From contig QHZV01000034.1 in the NCBI GenBank assembly GCA_003224785.1, forward strand, positions 1 through 6,590: a DNA stretch of 6,590 nucleotides, written 5' to 3'. Source of the stretch: Acidobacteriota bacterium. GTDB taxonomy: Bacteria; Acidobacteriota; Terriglobia; Terriglobales; Acidobacteriaceae. Below the pieces are notes generated by a model. That model had not been told where the DNA came from, did not search any database, and saw only the letters and a program-made list of their open reading frames with translations. How positions within the stretch are numbered: position 1 is the first letter of the stretch; every line of letters begins with the position of its first letter. Shown piece by piece: positions 1-5,881 of this stretch. The translations under genes and the position numbers were made by a program.

Positions 1-107
1 CCCGCGATTATCTCGATGGCCTGATGAAGAATGTGGAGCGGCAAGCGATGCGGATCGCAAATAACGCGGGGGCGGAAGTGGTGGATTCGTTCGTGGAGTT
101 CCTGTAA
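1..107 (+). CDS. ylxP: C-terminal end of a probable DUF503 / YlxP-family protein (5' end outside window)
   Basis: An open frame enters from the left edge (first full codon at 3) and ends at TAA 105-107, giving 34 residues that begin RDYLDGLMKNVERQ and end EVVDSFVEFL. The length after the Arg, the amphipathic helix with a central 'VERQ', and the final beta-strand-like 'VVDSFVEF' resemble the C-terminus of DUF503/YlxP proteins as I remember them (B. subtilis YlxP ends with a similar helix then a short strand). Known context: ylxP is commonly found between infB and rbfA in the nusA-infB operon, and rbfA lies about 1 kb downstream here, which supports the call. Only the tail is visible, so the family assignment is inference from a short fragment plus synteny. 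The function of DUF503 proteins is poorly defined; a link to ribosome or translation factors is inferred from neighbourhood. Confidence 0.55.
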   Translation, partial: RDYLDGLMKNVERQAMRIANNAGAEVVDSFVEFL

Positions 108-126
108 ACAATCCCAGAAGCTATGA

Positions 127-316
127 TTGTCATCCCGAACGGCGCGCTCAAGCGCGCACGAGAGGGACTTTACGATGCGCGCGTGCGTTTGCAGCGGCGT
201 AGAGGGCATCGGAGATGCTGCTTGTGCCGGATGCAGTGCCGCGAACTGCACACAAATTGCAAGCTGGCGTAAGGTCCCTCTCCCGACTGCTATGCCGAGC
301 ACGTTCGGGATGACAA
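127..316. mobile_element. MITE-like palindromic repeat element, about 190 bp, non-coding
   Basis: The two ends are inverted copies. TTGTCATCCCGAACG at 127-141 is matched exactly by the reverse complement of 302-316. Further in, AGAGGGACTTTA (161-172) matches the reverse complement of 270-281 at 11 of 12 positions, so each imperfect terminal repeat spans about 46 bp. A smaller hairpin (TGCAGT 232-237 / ACTGCA 245-250, 7-base loop) lies near the middle. No transposase is present and the interior has no credible gene. Read on the minus strand, the right end translates to a 'CHPERARHSSRERD' string, which resembles the spurious 'HPERSEG'-type ORFs common in acidobacterial annotations. I infer a non-autonomous repeat. 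No target-site duplication was identified. It could alternatively be a large REP/BIME-like palindrome. Confidence 0.7.
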
Positions 317-349
317 CGATCGAGGGTTTCGCTTGAAGAAGTTCGAACG

Positions 350-850
350 TCAAGTGCGCTGTGACGAGGCAAACGTTGTTAGTCGATTTTGCTGCGCGCT
401 GTAACGCCACCTGATCACTTGCAGCAAAATAACCGAGGGCGCCTGAACACACAGCTCAAGAAAAATCCCGTCCGTAGTAATTGCAGTTGCAGCGGCAATA
501 CTGTGTGCTAGCGGGTTGGGGCGCCAGAGCATCGTGATTGCGGGGTTGTAAACGATGTCCGCTAATATCCAGAGAGAATATGAATTTATGATTGAGAACC
601 TCGCCTTTATGAGCCGAACAGCCATCGTGGTGAGGATGGCTAGGAATGCGGTCTCAATCGCCAGCATTACTACAAAGACCGTCTCGAAGTAAGGTGCGTC
701 TGGCGCTCCTGGGTATTTGTTCGTTGAGAACCGATACATTGAGTCCACTACGAAAGATATCCCGATTAGCGCAAGCACTAGGTTCACGGCTCCCACCATA
801 CGGAGCACGCCTCTTGCCCACCTGGGGAGATTTGGTTTCGTATCGATCAT
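350..850 (-). CDS. hypothetical four-helix membrane protein
   Basis: This 166-aa protein starts at ATG (848-850) and stops at TGA (350-352). I do not recognise the family. It has a short basic N-terminus (KPNLPRWARG), then hydrophobic segments at about 18-36, 56-78, 86-108 and 114-147 (the last one long and less hydrophobic at its start), and a polar, basic C-terminal tail (RWRYSAQQNR...). This predicts a small polytopic inner-membrane protein with no visible catalytic motif. The segment order and even hydrophobicity argue for a real gene rather than a shadow, and no other long frame competes with it. The Shine-Dalgarno is poor: GAGGG ends only one base before the ATG. It stands alone on the minus strand between the probable ylxP tail and rbfA, with the MITE-like repeat just beyond its 3' end, so it looks like part of an insertion into a conserved plus-strand cluster. 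Confidence 0.65.
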   Translation of the reverse strand: MIDTKPNLPRWARGVLRMVGAVNLVLALIGISFVVDSMYRFSTNKYPGAPDAPYFETVFVVMLAIETAFLAILTTMAVRLIKARFSIINSYSLWILADIVYNPAITMLWRPNPLAHSIAAATAITTDGIFLELCVQAPSVILLQVIRWRYSAQQNRLTTFASSQRT

Positions 851-986
851 GCCCTCGTCTCGACAATCGAGTGTAGGCTAGGGTTTTCAGGCGAACCAAG
901 TTACCTAAAGACAAGGCCGCTGGCACAGTTCGCTTCTCGGTTCATGGCCACCAGGTCACACAATCCCGATTCCCCGCATCATTCCT

Positions 987-1015
987 TTGACAAACCCCTA
1001 ACCACAATTTCTGAT
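987..1015 (+). promoter_or_regulatory. candidate sigma-70-type promoter for rbfA
   Basis: A perfect -35 hexamer TTGACA (987-992) is followed, with a 17-base spacer, by TCTGAT (1010-1015), which matches TATAAT at four of six positions including the last T. It lies in the gap upstream of rbfA, about 100 bases before its GTG. A promoter is expected here because the minus-strand gene at 350-850 would block read-through from the left. The -10 is weak, and TATTCT at 1015-1020 would need an overlong 22-base spacer, so this remains a candidate. Confidence 0.35.
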
Positions 1016-1107
1016 ATTCTCATCCGTTTTATTCGGACATCAAAGAAGATGTATGTGCCGCGCGGACCTGCCCTGCGCGAAGTCGAATGGGGCCATCGTC
1101 CGCAACC

Positions 1108-1114
1108 GAGGTGA
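1108..1114 (+). promoter_or_regulatory. ribosome binding site that fixes the rbfA GTG start
   Basis: GAGGTGA (1108-1114) is a strong anti-Shine-Dalgarno match, with three bases between it and GTG 1118 (six from the AGG core). The last three bases of this site (1112-1114, TGA) are also an in-frame stop for rbfA. The start therefore cannot lie further upstream, and GTG 1118 is the first usable codon. Confidence 0.75.
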
Positions 1115-1117
1115 ACT

Positions 1118-1480
1118 GTGGAGAAGCGTGGAGCGAAATACCATCGTGAGCGCCTCGGAGAGGCGCTACGAGAAGAGATTGAAACCATCGTTGAGGGCGA
1201 GCTGGCCGATCCGCGAATTGGGCTGGTCAATGTGAGCAGTGTGCTGCTGGCGGAGGACTCGCGTTCGGCGCGGATTTTTGTTGTTGTCGAGGGCGACGAC
1301 GATGAGGCGGAGAGCACGCTTGAAGGATTGACTGCGGCGATCGGATTCATTCGAAGTGAAGTTGCCGACCGCTTGCACTTGCGGCGTCCTCCGGAATTAT
1401 ATTTTCAGCTCGACCGATCGCAGAAATACCAGGGCAGAATCGAAGAACTGCTGGGCCGGTCGAAAAAAAGGCGCAGGTAA
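1118..1480 (+). CDS. rbfA: 30S ribosome-binding factor A (RbfA)
   Basis: The 120-aa product matches the usual RbfA length. RbfA is a cytoplasmic single-domain KH-type protein that binds the 30S subunit and assists late 16S rRNA 5'-end maturation, including cold adaptation in E. coli. Visible hallmarks are the N-terminal helix 'YHRERLGEALREEIETIV' (8-25), the conserved 'DPRIGLVNVSSV' (31-42), the 'SARIFVVVEG' strand (50-59), the helix with a small-residue kink 'TAAIGFIRSEVADRL' (72-86), and the signature C-terminal strand 'RRPPELYFQLDRS' (89-101) followed by the 'RIEELL' helix and a basic KKRRR tail. Translation starts at GTG, fixed by an in-frame TGA just upstream and a GAGGTGA site. It is followed after 24 bases by the nrnA-like gene in the same frame, with no sign of fusion: a clean TAA separates them. 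Confidence 0.95.
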   Translation: MEKRGAKYHRERLGEALREEIETIVEGELADPRIGLVNVSSVLLAEDSRSARIFVVVEGDDDEAESTLEGLTAAIGFIRSEVADRLHLRRPPELYFQLDRSQKYQGRIEELLGRSKKRRR

Positions 1481-1504
1481 AAACGGAGGCCGCGGACGAG
1501 CAAA

Positions 1505-2443
1505 ATGTTAGGCGAAGTCCTCAAAGAGATCGAGCAGCGAAGCCGGTTTGTGCTGACCTCGCACGCGCGCGCCGATGGCGATGCTGTGGGATCCACGCTT
1601 GCTTGCGGCGAAATCCTGCGGTTAATGGGCAAGCAGTCGGACATGGTGCTTTTCGGCGGCGTGCCTCGTGTGTATCAATCGCTGCCGTTTTCAGAAAGAA
1701 TCGCGCACGCCGAGCGGGTGAATGGCAGTTATGACGCGGCAATCGTGCTGGAATGTGACAGCGTTCAACGCACACGGATCGAGGGCCTCGAAAATCATTT
1801 TCTGATTAATATTGATCATCACCGAAGCGGTCGCGCGTTTGCGAACGTGAACTGGATTGACCCGAAAGCAGTGGCGACCGCTGAGATGGTGTACAAGCTG
1901 GCGAAGCAAGCGGGAGTGAAGATTTCGGCAGAGATTGCCACATGCCTTTACACCGCCGTCCTGACCGATACCGGCGCATTCATGTTCGAAGGCACAAACC
2001 AGCACACATTTGAACTGGCGCGAGAGTTGGTACTTGCCGGTGCTGATCCGGTCCGCTGCGCGCGGCCAATTTATTTCGGACATTCGACGGCGAAGATGCG
2101 TTTGCTTGGCTTGGCCCTTTCTGCGTTGCAGCGCGAAGGCCCCATGGCTTGGATTTGGGCAACGCAAGAGCAGATGGAACGCACTGGAGCAAAAGAAGAA
2201 GATTGCGAGGGCCTGGTGAACTATGCTCTCGCGATCAGCGACGTGGAAGTTGCCGTGTTCTTTCGCGAACTGCCGGATGGGCGCTTCCGGGTTAGTCTTC
2301 GAAGCAAAGGTAAGTTGGATGTGGCGCACATTGCGGAAGAATTTGGCGGAGGCGGTCACGGCTGTGCCAGCGGCTGCTCAGTGGATGGACCGCTGCATGC
2401 CGCGGTGGAGAGCGTGTTGGGAAAGATCAGGGCAGTCCGTTAG
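1505..2443 (+). CDS. nrnA: DHH/DHHA1 phosphoesterase, NrnA-type oligoribonuclease / pAp phosphatase
   Basis: The 312-aa length is normal for NrnA. These cytoplasmic Mn-dependent enzymes degrade 2-5-nt nanoRNAs and, in many members, remove the 3' phosphate from pAp. The DHH domain motifs are present in order: SHARADGDAVGS (19-30; Asp24 and Asp26 as metal ligands), 'LECDSVQRTR' (82-91; Asp85 equivalent to motif II), IDHH (103-106) and LTDTGAF (153-159; Asp155). The C-terminal DHHA1 domain carries the substrate-binding glycine motif FGGGGHGCASG (280-290). The Pro usual in motif I (SHxxPDGDA) is Ala23 here, while the metal ligands are intact. ATG 1505 is the only start between the rbfA stop and the ORF body. 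GGAGG (1485-1489) lies 15 bases away, too far for an ideal site, so translational coupling to rbfA is likely. The rbfA-nrnA pairing is conserved in many bacteria. Confidence 0.92.
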   Translation: MLGEVLKEIEQRSRFVLTSHARADGDAVGSTLACGEILRLMGKQSDMVLFGGVPRVYQSLPFSERIAHAERVNGSYDAAIVLECDSVQRTRIEGLENHFLINIDHHRSGRAFANVNWIDPKAVATAEMVYKLAKQAGVKISAEIATCLYTAVLTDTGAFMFEGTNQHTFELARELVLAGADPVRCARPIYFGHSTAKMRLLGLALSALQREGPMAWIWATQEQMERTGAKEEDCEGLVNYALAISDVEVAVFFRELPDGRFRVSLRSKGKLDVAHIAEEFGGGGHGCASGCSVDGPLHAAVESVLGKIRAVR

Positions 2444-2467
2444 CTCCTACCTTCTATAAGTAACTCT

Positions 2468-2520
2468 GCCTCTGCTGTGGTTAAATCAGAAAACCTTGGA
2501 ACCACAGAGAGCACAGAGGC
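2468..2520. repeat. imperfect inverted repeat ('ACCACAGAG' type) between nrnA and the glycosyltransferase
   Basis: CTGTGGTT (2475-2482) pairs with AACCACAG (2500-2507) across a 17-base loop. The flanking GCCTCTG (2468-2474) pairs with CAGAGGC (2514-2520) after a 6-base bulge on the right arm, giving about 15 base pairs in total. The AACCACAGAGAGCACAGAGG string resembles dispersed 'accacagag-acacagag' repeats that I recall from many environmental bacterial genomes. The right arm overlaps the annotated 5' end of the next gene. There is no U-tract, so it is not a standard Rho-independent terminator, although a hairpin in the transcript is plausible. Confidence 0.5.
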
Positions 2521-4076
2521 CCGCAGAAAATTCGCTGCATTCCGCTTATGGATTGAACTCTCGTTTACGGGTTCCCGATTGGCTTTTTCTTCTGGCGGTC
2601 GGTGCCTTCTTTTTTTTCTGGAAGCTGGCTCCGTTCGGTCTGATCGGCGCTGACGAGCCTCGTTACGCGCAAGTCGCGCGCGAAATGCTGGCTCGACATG
2701 ATTGGATCACGCCAACTCTTGGTGGCGCGGCATGGCTGGAAAAGCCTCCCTTATATTACTGGCAGGCGATGACTGCTTACAGTTTATTCGGCGTGAGCGA
2801 TTGGGCGGCACGCCTGCCTTCTGCTTGCGATGCCTTGCTGCTGGTGCTGGCGGTTTATTGGTTTCTACGCCGTTTCCGTCCAGGCGTAGAACTTGATGGC
2901 GCACTGATGCTGGCGACGTGCGCCGGCGTCGTCGGATATTCGCGCGCTGCCTCCATGGATATGGATTTGGCGGCAACCTTCAGCATCGCCATGCTGGCAT
3001 GGTTCGCATGGCTCGAATCCAGCCAGCGGAAATATTTGGCCGCGTTTTATTTTTTTCTTGCACTCGCCATGTTGGCGAAAGGCCCAGTTGCGCCATTTCT
3101 CGCGGCTGTGGTCATCGCAATATTTGCGGCATCACAGAAAAGCTTTCAAGCCCTCACGAAAACGTTGTGGATGCCCGGCCTCGCCATCTTCTGTTTGGTC
3201 GCGCTGCCCTGGTACGCTGCAGTGCAGCTTCGCAATCCACAGTTTTTTCGCGTATTCATCCTGGAACATAACCTCGCGCGTTTTGGCACCAACCTTTATC
3301 ACCATCCCGAACCTTTCTGGTATTACCTGCCTGTCACTTCACTTGGCTGGGTGCCATGGACTGTGCCGGTAATTGGGGCCGTGATCTGGTCGGCTCGCCG
3401 CCTGAGAAATCAAGAGTCGGACCGGCTGAATGCCTTCCTGCTGATCTGGATTGCGGTCGTCGTGTTTTTTTTCTCCATCTCCCGATCGAAGCTGCCTGGG
3501 TACGTGCTGCCTGCGATTCCATCGGGAGCGGTCTTGATGGCGCAGTGGCGGCGGGAACGCGATCGCGAAAAGTCTTCTGCCCTGCTGGCCGGCTTGCATG
3601 CGCTGGTAGCGTCGGCAGTCATTTTCCCGGCTCTCATGATCCGCTACATTCTTCTCGATCCCCATGCATTTTGGGGACGCGCAGCTGTAGTTCCGCTGAT
3701 CGTAACGGCCGCAATAGCATGCGTCGTTTTTTTGCTAGTCGTGAAAGTGGGATTGATTGTGTTGCGCCTCGGAGCAGCACCTCTGAATCAGGCTTTGTCT
3801 GCTCGGGCGATTGCCGATGAACTCTCGCGTTACGGCGCTGGCAATCTGTCGGTCGCCGTCTATCTGGTGCCACGCGAAACTGAGTTTGGGCTGGCCTTCT
3901 ATCGCAATCAGGTCGTTCCGCGTTATGAGACCGGACAAGTGCCGGAGAGCGAGCATCTGTTAGTAGCGGCACAAGGGTATTCGAAAGGTATGCCGAAAGC
4001 CGCCGGCAGGAAAACCGTGTTCCTGGAAAATCTTGCAACGCAAAAACTAGACCTGTTCTACGTTCCAGCGAAATAG
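2496..4076 (+). CDS. ArnT/PMT-type GT-C integral membrane glycosyltransferase
   Basis: This 526-aa polytopic protein is close in length to ArnT (about 550). Family members transfer a sugar from an undecaprenyl-phosphate carrier to lipid A, proteins or other glycans on the periplasmic face; the substrate here cannot be read from sequence. Motifs seen: Asp53-Glu54 in 'GADEPRYAQVAREML' (51-65) of the first periplasmic loop, 'EKPPLYYW' (82-89), 'RAASMDMDLA' (150-159), 'LAKGP' (193-197), 'EHNLARF' (257-263) followed by 'PEPFWYYLP' (271-279), and 'SKLPGYVLPAIP' (331-342). There are about a dozen hydrophobic segments, the last ending near residue 420, then a roughly 105-residue soluble C-terminal domain like that of ArnT. 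The start is uncertain. The longest frame begins at TTG 2496 inside a repeat hairpin with no good Shine-Dalgarno; TTG 2553 (residue 20) is an alternative just before the first helix (28-46). No ATG or GTG is available nearby. Confidence 0.88.
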   Translation: MEPQRAQRPAENSLHSAYGLNSRLRVPDWLFLLAVGAFFFFWKLAPFGLIGADEPRYAQVAREMLARHDWITPTLGGAAWLEKPPLYYWQAMTAYSLFGVSDWAARLPSACDALLLVLAVYWFLRRFRPGVELDGALMLATCAGVVGYSRAASMDMDLAATFSIAMLAWFAWLESSQRKYLAAFYFFLALAMLAKGPVAPFLAAVVIAIFAASQKSFQALTKTLWMPGLAIFCLVALPWYAAVQLRNPQFFRVFILEHNLARFGTNLYHHPEPFWYYLPVTSLGWVPWTVPVIGAVIWSARRLRNQESDRLNAFLLIWIAVVVFFFSISRSKLPGYVLPAIPSGAVLMAQWRRERDREKSSALLAGLHALVASAVIFPALMIRYILLDPHAFWGRAAVVPLIVTAAIACVVFLLVVKVGLIVLRLGAAPLNQALSARAIADELSRYGAGNLSVAVYLVPRETEFGLAFYRNQVVPRYETGQVPESEHLLVAAQGYSKGMPKAAGRKTVFLENLATQKLDLFYVPAK

Positions 4077-4187
4077 TGCCTTGCAGCCAACCGCCGCTCT
4101 TCCCGTTGCCATTCCTTGTTCCCGGAGTTTGCCCGCAATCATGGGGTGCCACTAAACTCAGTTCTGGCGCGGCATTCGCACCTTTCC

Positions 4188-4194
4188 AGGAGAT
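4188..4194 (+). promoter_or_regulatory. ribosome binding site for the GTG start of the GNAT gene
   Basis: AGGAGAT at 4188-4194 sits with five bases between GGAG and GTG 4198. An overlapping ATG at 4193 is followed at once by TAG, so it is not a competing start. The site supports translation from GTG. Confidence 0.7.
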
Positions 4195-4197
4195 GTA

Positions 4198-5136
4198 GTG
4201 GAGATTCTCGATCTCAGGCATTTTTCCTCGGCAGATTTGCGTCCCTTGCTGGAGGACGAAATTCAGCTTTGGGCCAACGCGCTGTGCTGGGATTACAGCA
4301 GCTCGGCGGAGATGATTCTCCGCTACATGGATGCCAAGTTTCTGCCGGGATACGCCGCGGTTTCGCGTGGACGCATTTTTGGTTATTCGTTCTTCGTTTA
4401 CGAAAACAACAAGGGTGTGATCGGTGACCTGTTTGTAAGCGATGGCAGTAATGGAGACGATCGCCAACAAGTGGAGCGGCGGCTGCTCACGCACGTGATC
4501 GAGACACTGCAACAATCGCCGGGTGTCCATCGGATTGAGGCGCAGTTGCTGGCGCACGAAACCGGGGCTGCCGCGAAACCATTTGAAGACCAGCGCTTCA
4601 GCCGGCATGCGCGACTATTTATGACGCTACCCCTGACCAGTTCACAGTCCGAACCGGTGGGCATCGCTCCTTTTGAGATTCGCCGCTGGACCGAGCAGGA
4701 CTATCAGCCGTCCGCGCAGGTCATTACGGCTGCCTATCGCAATCACGTAGATTCAGAAATCAACGATCAATACCGCACGCTGAGCGGATCGCTGCGGTTC
4801 GTGAATAACATCGTTCGCTTTCCGGGATGCGGCACATTCGATCCCGAGTCTTCGTTCGTGGCGCTCGATCGCACCGGCGCATTGGGCGGAATCATTCTGT
4901 GTTCGCGCGTGCGGCATGATGTCGGACACGTGACGCAAGTTTGCGTGTTGCCGGATTATCGTTCACATGGATTGGGGAAGGCGCTACTCGCGGCCACGGT
5001 GCGCAACTTGGGCCAGAGAAAATTCTCAGCGCTATCCCTGACCGTCACCGAGGCCAATACACCGGCAGTCGATCTCTATCGCCATTTGGGATTTGAGAGC
5101 AGACGCGTGTTTGATGCGTTCGTGTGGGAAGGATGA
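4198..5136 (+). CDS. tandem-domain GNAT-family N-acetyltransferase
   Basis: The 312-aa protein contains two GNAT-like halves. The C-terminal half (about 158-312) is canonical: a beta-4 strand 'HVTQVCVLP' (244-252), the acetyl-CoA pyrophosphate loop 'DYRSHGLGKALL' (253-264, of the Q/RxxGxG/A type), then 'LSLTVTEANTPAVDLYRHLGF' in two parts (279-299), with the Asn and Tyr typical of the last motifs. The N-terminal half (about 1-145) has GNAT-like strand order ('YAAVSRGRIFGYSFFVYE', 'GVIGDLFVSD', then a long helix 'VERRLLTHVIETL') but no clean RxxGxG loop, so it is probably a degenerate, non-catalytic repeat used for substrate binding or packing. Cytoplasmic; the acceptor is unknown. It starts at GTG with a good AGGAG site. 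It follows the glycosyltransferase by about 120 bases in the same direction, so co-transcription is possible but not shown. Confidence 0.88.
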   Translation: MEILDLRHFSSADLRPLLEDEIQLWANALCWDYSSSAEMILRYMDAKFLPGYAAVSRGRIFGYSFFVYENNKGVIGDLFVSDGSNGDDRQQVERRLLTHVIETLQQSPGVHRIEAQLLAHETGAAAKPFEDQRFSRHARLFMTLPLTSSQSEPVGIAPFEIRRWTEQDYQPSAQVITAAYRNHVDSEINDQYRTLSGSLRFVNNIVRFPGCGTFDPESSFVALDRTGALGGIILCSRVRHDVGHVTQVCVLPDYRSHGLGKALLAATVRNLGQRKFSALSLTVTEANTPAVDLYRHLGFESRRVFDAFVWEG

Positions 5137-5140
5137 AAGA

Positions 5141-5285
5141 GAGCTTTTAGCTGTTAGCTCTTAGCTTTTAGCTTGAATCCGTCCGGAATACTGTAACTGC
5201 GCGGAACCGAACTCGTTGAGCTTCAACCCAACTGAATTACTGCACCGAATTGATTTAGTAAGAGCTAAAGGGCAAAAGATTAGAG
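5141..5285. repeat. heptanucleotide tandem repeat with degenerate inverted copies, in a convergent intergenic region
   Basis: TTAGCT recurs at exact 7-base spacing at 5147, 5154, 5161 and 5168, so (TTAGCTN)x4 fills 5147-5174, with a decayed copy (GAGCTT) just before. On the far side, TAAGAGCTAA (5259-5268) is the exact reverse complement of TTAGCTCTTA (5154-5163), followed by looser related sequence (GGCAAAAGATTAGAG). About 95 bases without gene features lie between the two arms. The region separates two convergent transcription units (GNAT gene and the minus-strand operon), so it may serve as a bidirectional stop or be a small repeat element. No classical hairpin plus U-tract terminator is visible. 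Confidence 0.6.
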
Positions 5286-5291
5286 TTGAAT

Positions 5292-5468
5292 TCAGTGCCT
5301 CAGCCCCCACATCACCCATCCAGCCACAAGCAGTCCGCCCATAAACATAGCGAAGCAATACAGGCCGTAGCGCATCTGCTCGCGCGGATTGTCGCGCACG
5401 GTGATGCCGAAGACCACCGAGGCGAAGATGGAGAAGAGCAAGGCCGCGCTGAAGTGGGAGAGAGCCAT
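5292..5468 (-). CDS. small two-helix membrane protein, 58 aa
   Basis: ATG at 5466-5468 opens a 58-aa frame ending at 5292. A longer in-frame reading to 5594 exists, but its extra 42 residues are Cys/His/Arg-rich shadow of the upstream gene, so the short version is chosen. Two hydrophobic segments (about 4-23 and 34-56) are separated by a charged loop, 'TVRDNPREQMR' (23-33), predicting a helical hairpin in the inner membrane. I do not recognise the family and see no catalytic motif. The ATG overlaps the preceding gene's stop as TAATG, a classical arrangement for translational coupling, so it is probably made together with the 137-aa membrane protein and may be its partner. It is the last gene of the minus-strand operon. 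Confidence 0.7.
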   Translation of the reverse strand: MALSHFSAALLFSIFASVVFGITVRDNPREQMRYGLYCFAMFMGGLLVAGWVMWGLRH

Positions 5469-5881
5469 TATGGTTTCTTCCCGATCGCCACGTGATAGGC
5501 GTCCGCGACGCAGATGAAATTCAGCAGGCCAGCGACGATGATGTATTTGGTGCCATAGTCCGCAGTGGCATGAGCCACCACAACATGTCCCCAATCGTTG
5601 AAGCGGCTGAAAATATAGAGCCCGCCAGCGCCGACATCGCCAACGAAGCCGAGAATATCAAGAATATCGCCGCCATTCGGTTGATAGACCCGCCCCTGCA
5701 TCAGGATTCCGAGCACGAACATGGTGACAACTGAACCCATCAGCAGAAAGCCGCGAATCCAGCGCTTCTGAATCAGATGCCCGGCCCCGGGAATGAGCCA
5801 GCCCAATACTGGCGCGATCACCGACATGGTGCTTATGGGTTGAATCTGTGTAGTTGCTTGCTTTGACGGAGGGCTTGCCAT
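5468..5881 (-). CDS. DUF6677-like small integral membrane protein
   Basis: The 137-aa product starts at ATG (5879-5881), immediately after the M24 peptidase TGA (5882-5884), and ends in TAA (5468-5470), which shares a base with the next ATG. A polar N-terminus (1-19) precedes hydrophobic segments at about 20-33, 45-63, 74-93 and 113-130. The conserved-looking block 'LGWLIPGAGHLIQKRWIRG' (26-44) resembles the 'PG-GH-Y-GR---G' motif of TM2/DUF5683-type small membrane proteins. I associate this arrangement with acidobacterial DUF6677 proteins; the family name is from memory and not verified. The function is unknown and the location is predicted to be the inner membrane. No separate Shine-Dalgarno is visible, so re-initiation after the peptidase is likely. 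Met19 is a possible alternative start but has no ribosome site either. Confidence 0.72.
   Translation of the reverse strand: MASPPSKQATTQIQPISTMSVIAPVLGWLIPGAGHLIQKRWIRGFLLMGSVVTMFVLGILMQGRVYQPNGGDILDILGFVGDVGAGGLYIFSRFNDWGHVVVAHATADYGTKYIIVAGLLNFICVADAYHVAIGKKP

Noticed and set aside
127..372. Short ORFs on both strands over the inverted-repeat element (69 and 74 aa)
   Set aside because: They are composed of the repeat arms, have low-complexity Arg/Ser/His-rich translations, and show no ribosome site. They are typical spurious ORFs of this repeat type.
859..899. Possible promoter (TTGGTT 894-899, TACACT 870-875 on the minus strand) and a CTCGA/TCGAG mini-hairpin upstream of the minus-strand membrane gene
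   Set aside because: Both hexamers are weak, and the implied leader would be only about a dozen bases. The 5-bp hairpin is too short to be distinguished from chance.
979..1350. 123-aa Ser/Arg-rich minus-strand ORF over the rbfA start
   Set aside because: It is antisense to rbfA, with composition typical of a reversed coding strand.
1691..2359. 222-aa minus-strand ORF opposite nrnA
   Set aside because: It lies entirely antisense to a gene with clear DHH/DHHA1 motifs and shows no domain of its own. It is a shadow of GC-rich codon use.
4077..4197. Possible promoter or terminator in the gap between the glycosyltransferase and GNAT genes
   Set aside because: No hairpin with a T-run and no convincing -35/-10 pair were found; only the ribosome site at 4188-4194 is supported.
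3634..4608. 324-aa minus-strand ORF spanning the ArnT 3' end, the intergenic gap and the GNAT 5' end
   Set aside because: It is long, but its Arg/Gln/His-rich translation has no recognisable fold and it opposes two well-supported genes. The 120-base gap it crosses carries a good Shine-Dalgarno for the plus-strand gene.
5147..5174. Regular spacing suggestive of a CRISPR-like array
   Set aside because: The unit is 7 bp with no spacers and no cas genes nearby. It is a simple tandem repeat.
5469..5594. N-terminal extension of the 58-aa gene to 100 aa
   Set aside because: The extra residues are an out-of-frame reading of the upstream membrane protein gene. The TAATG junction and the hydrophobic start of MALSHFSAALL favour the short form.
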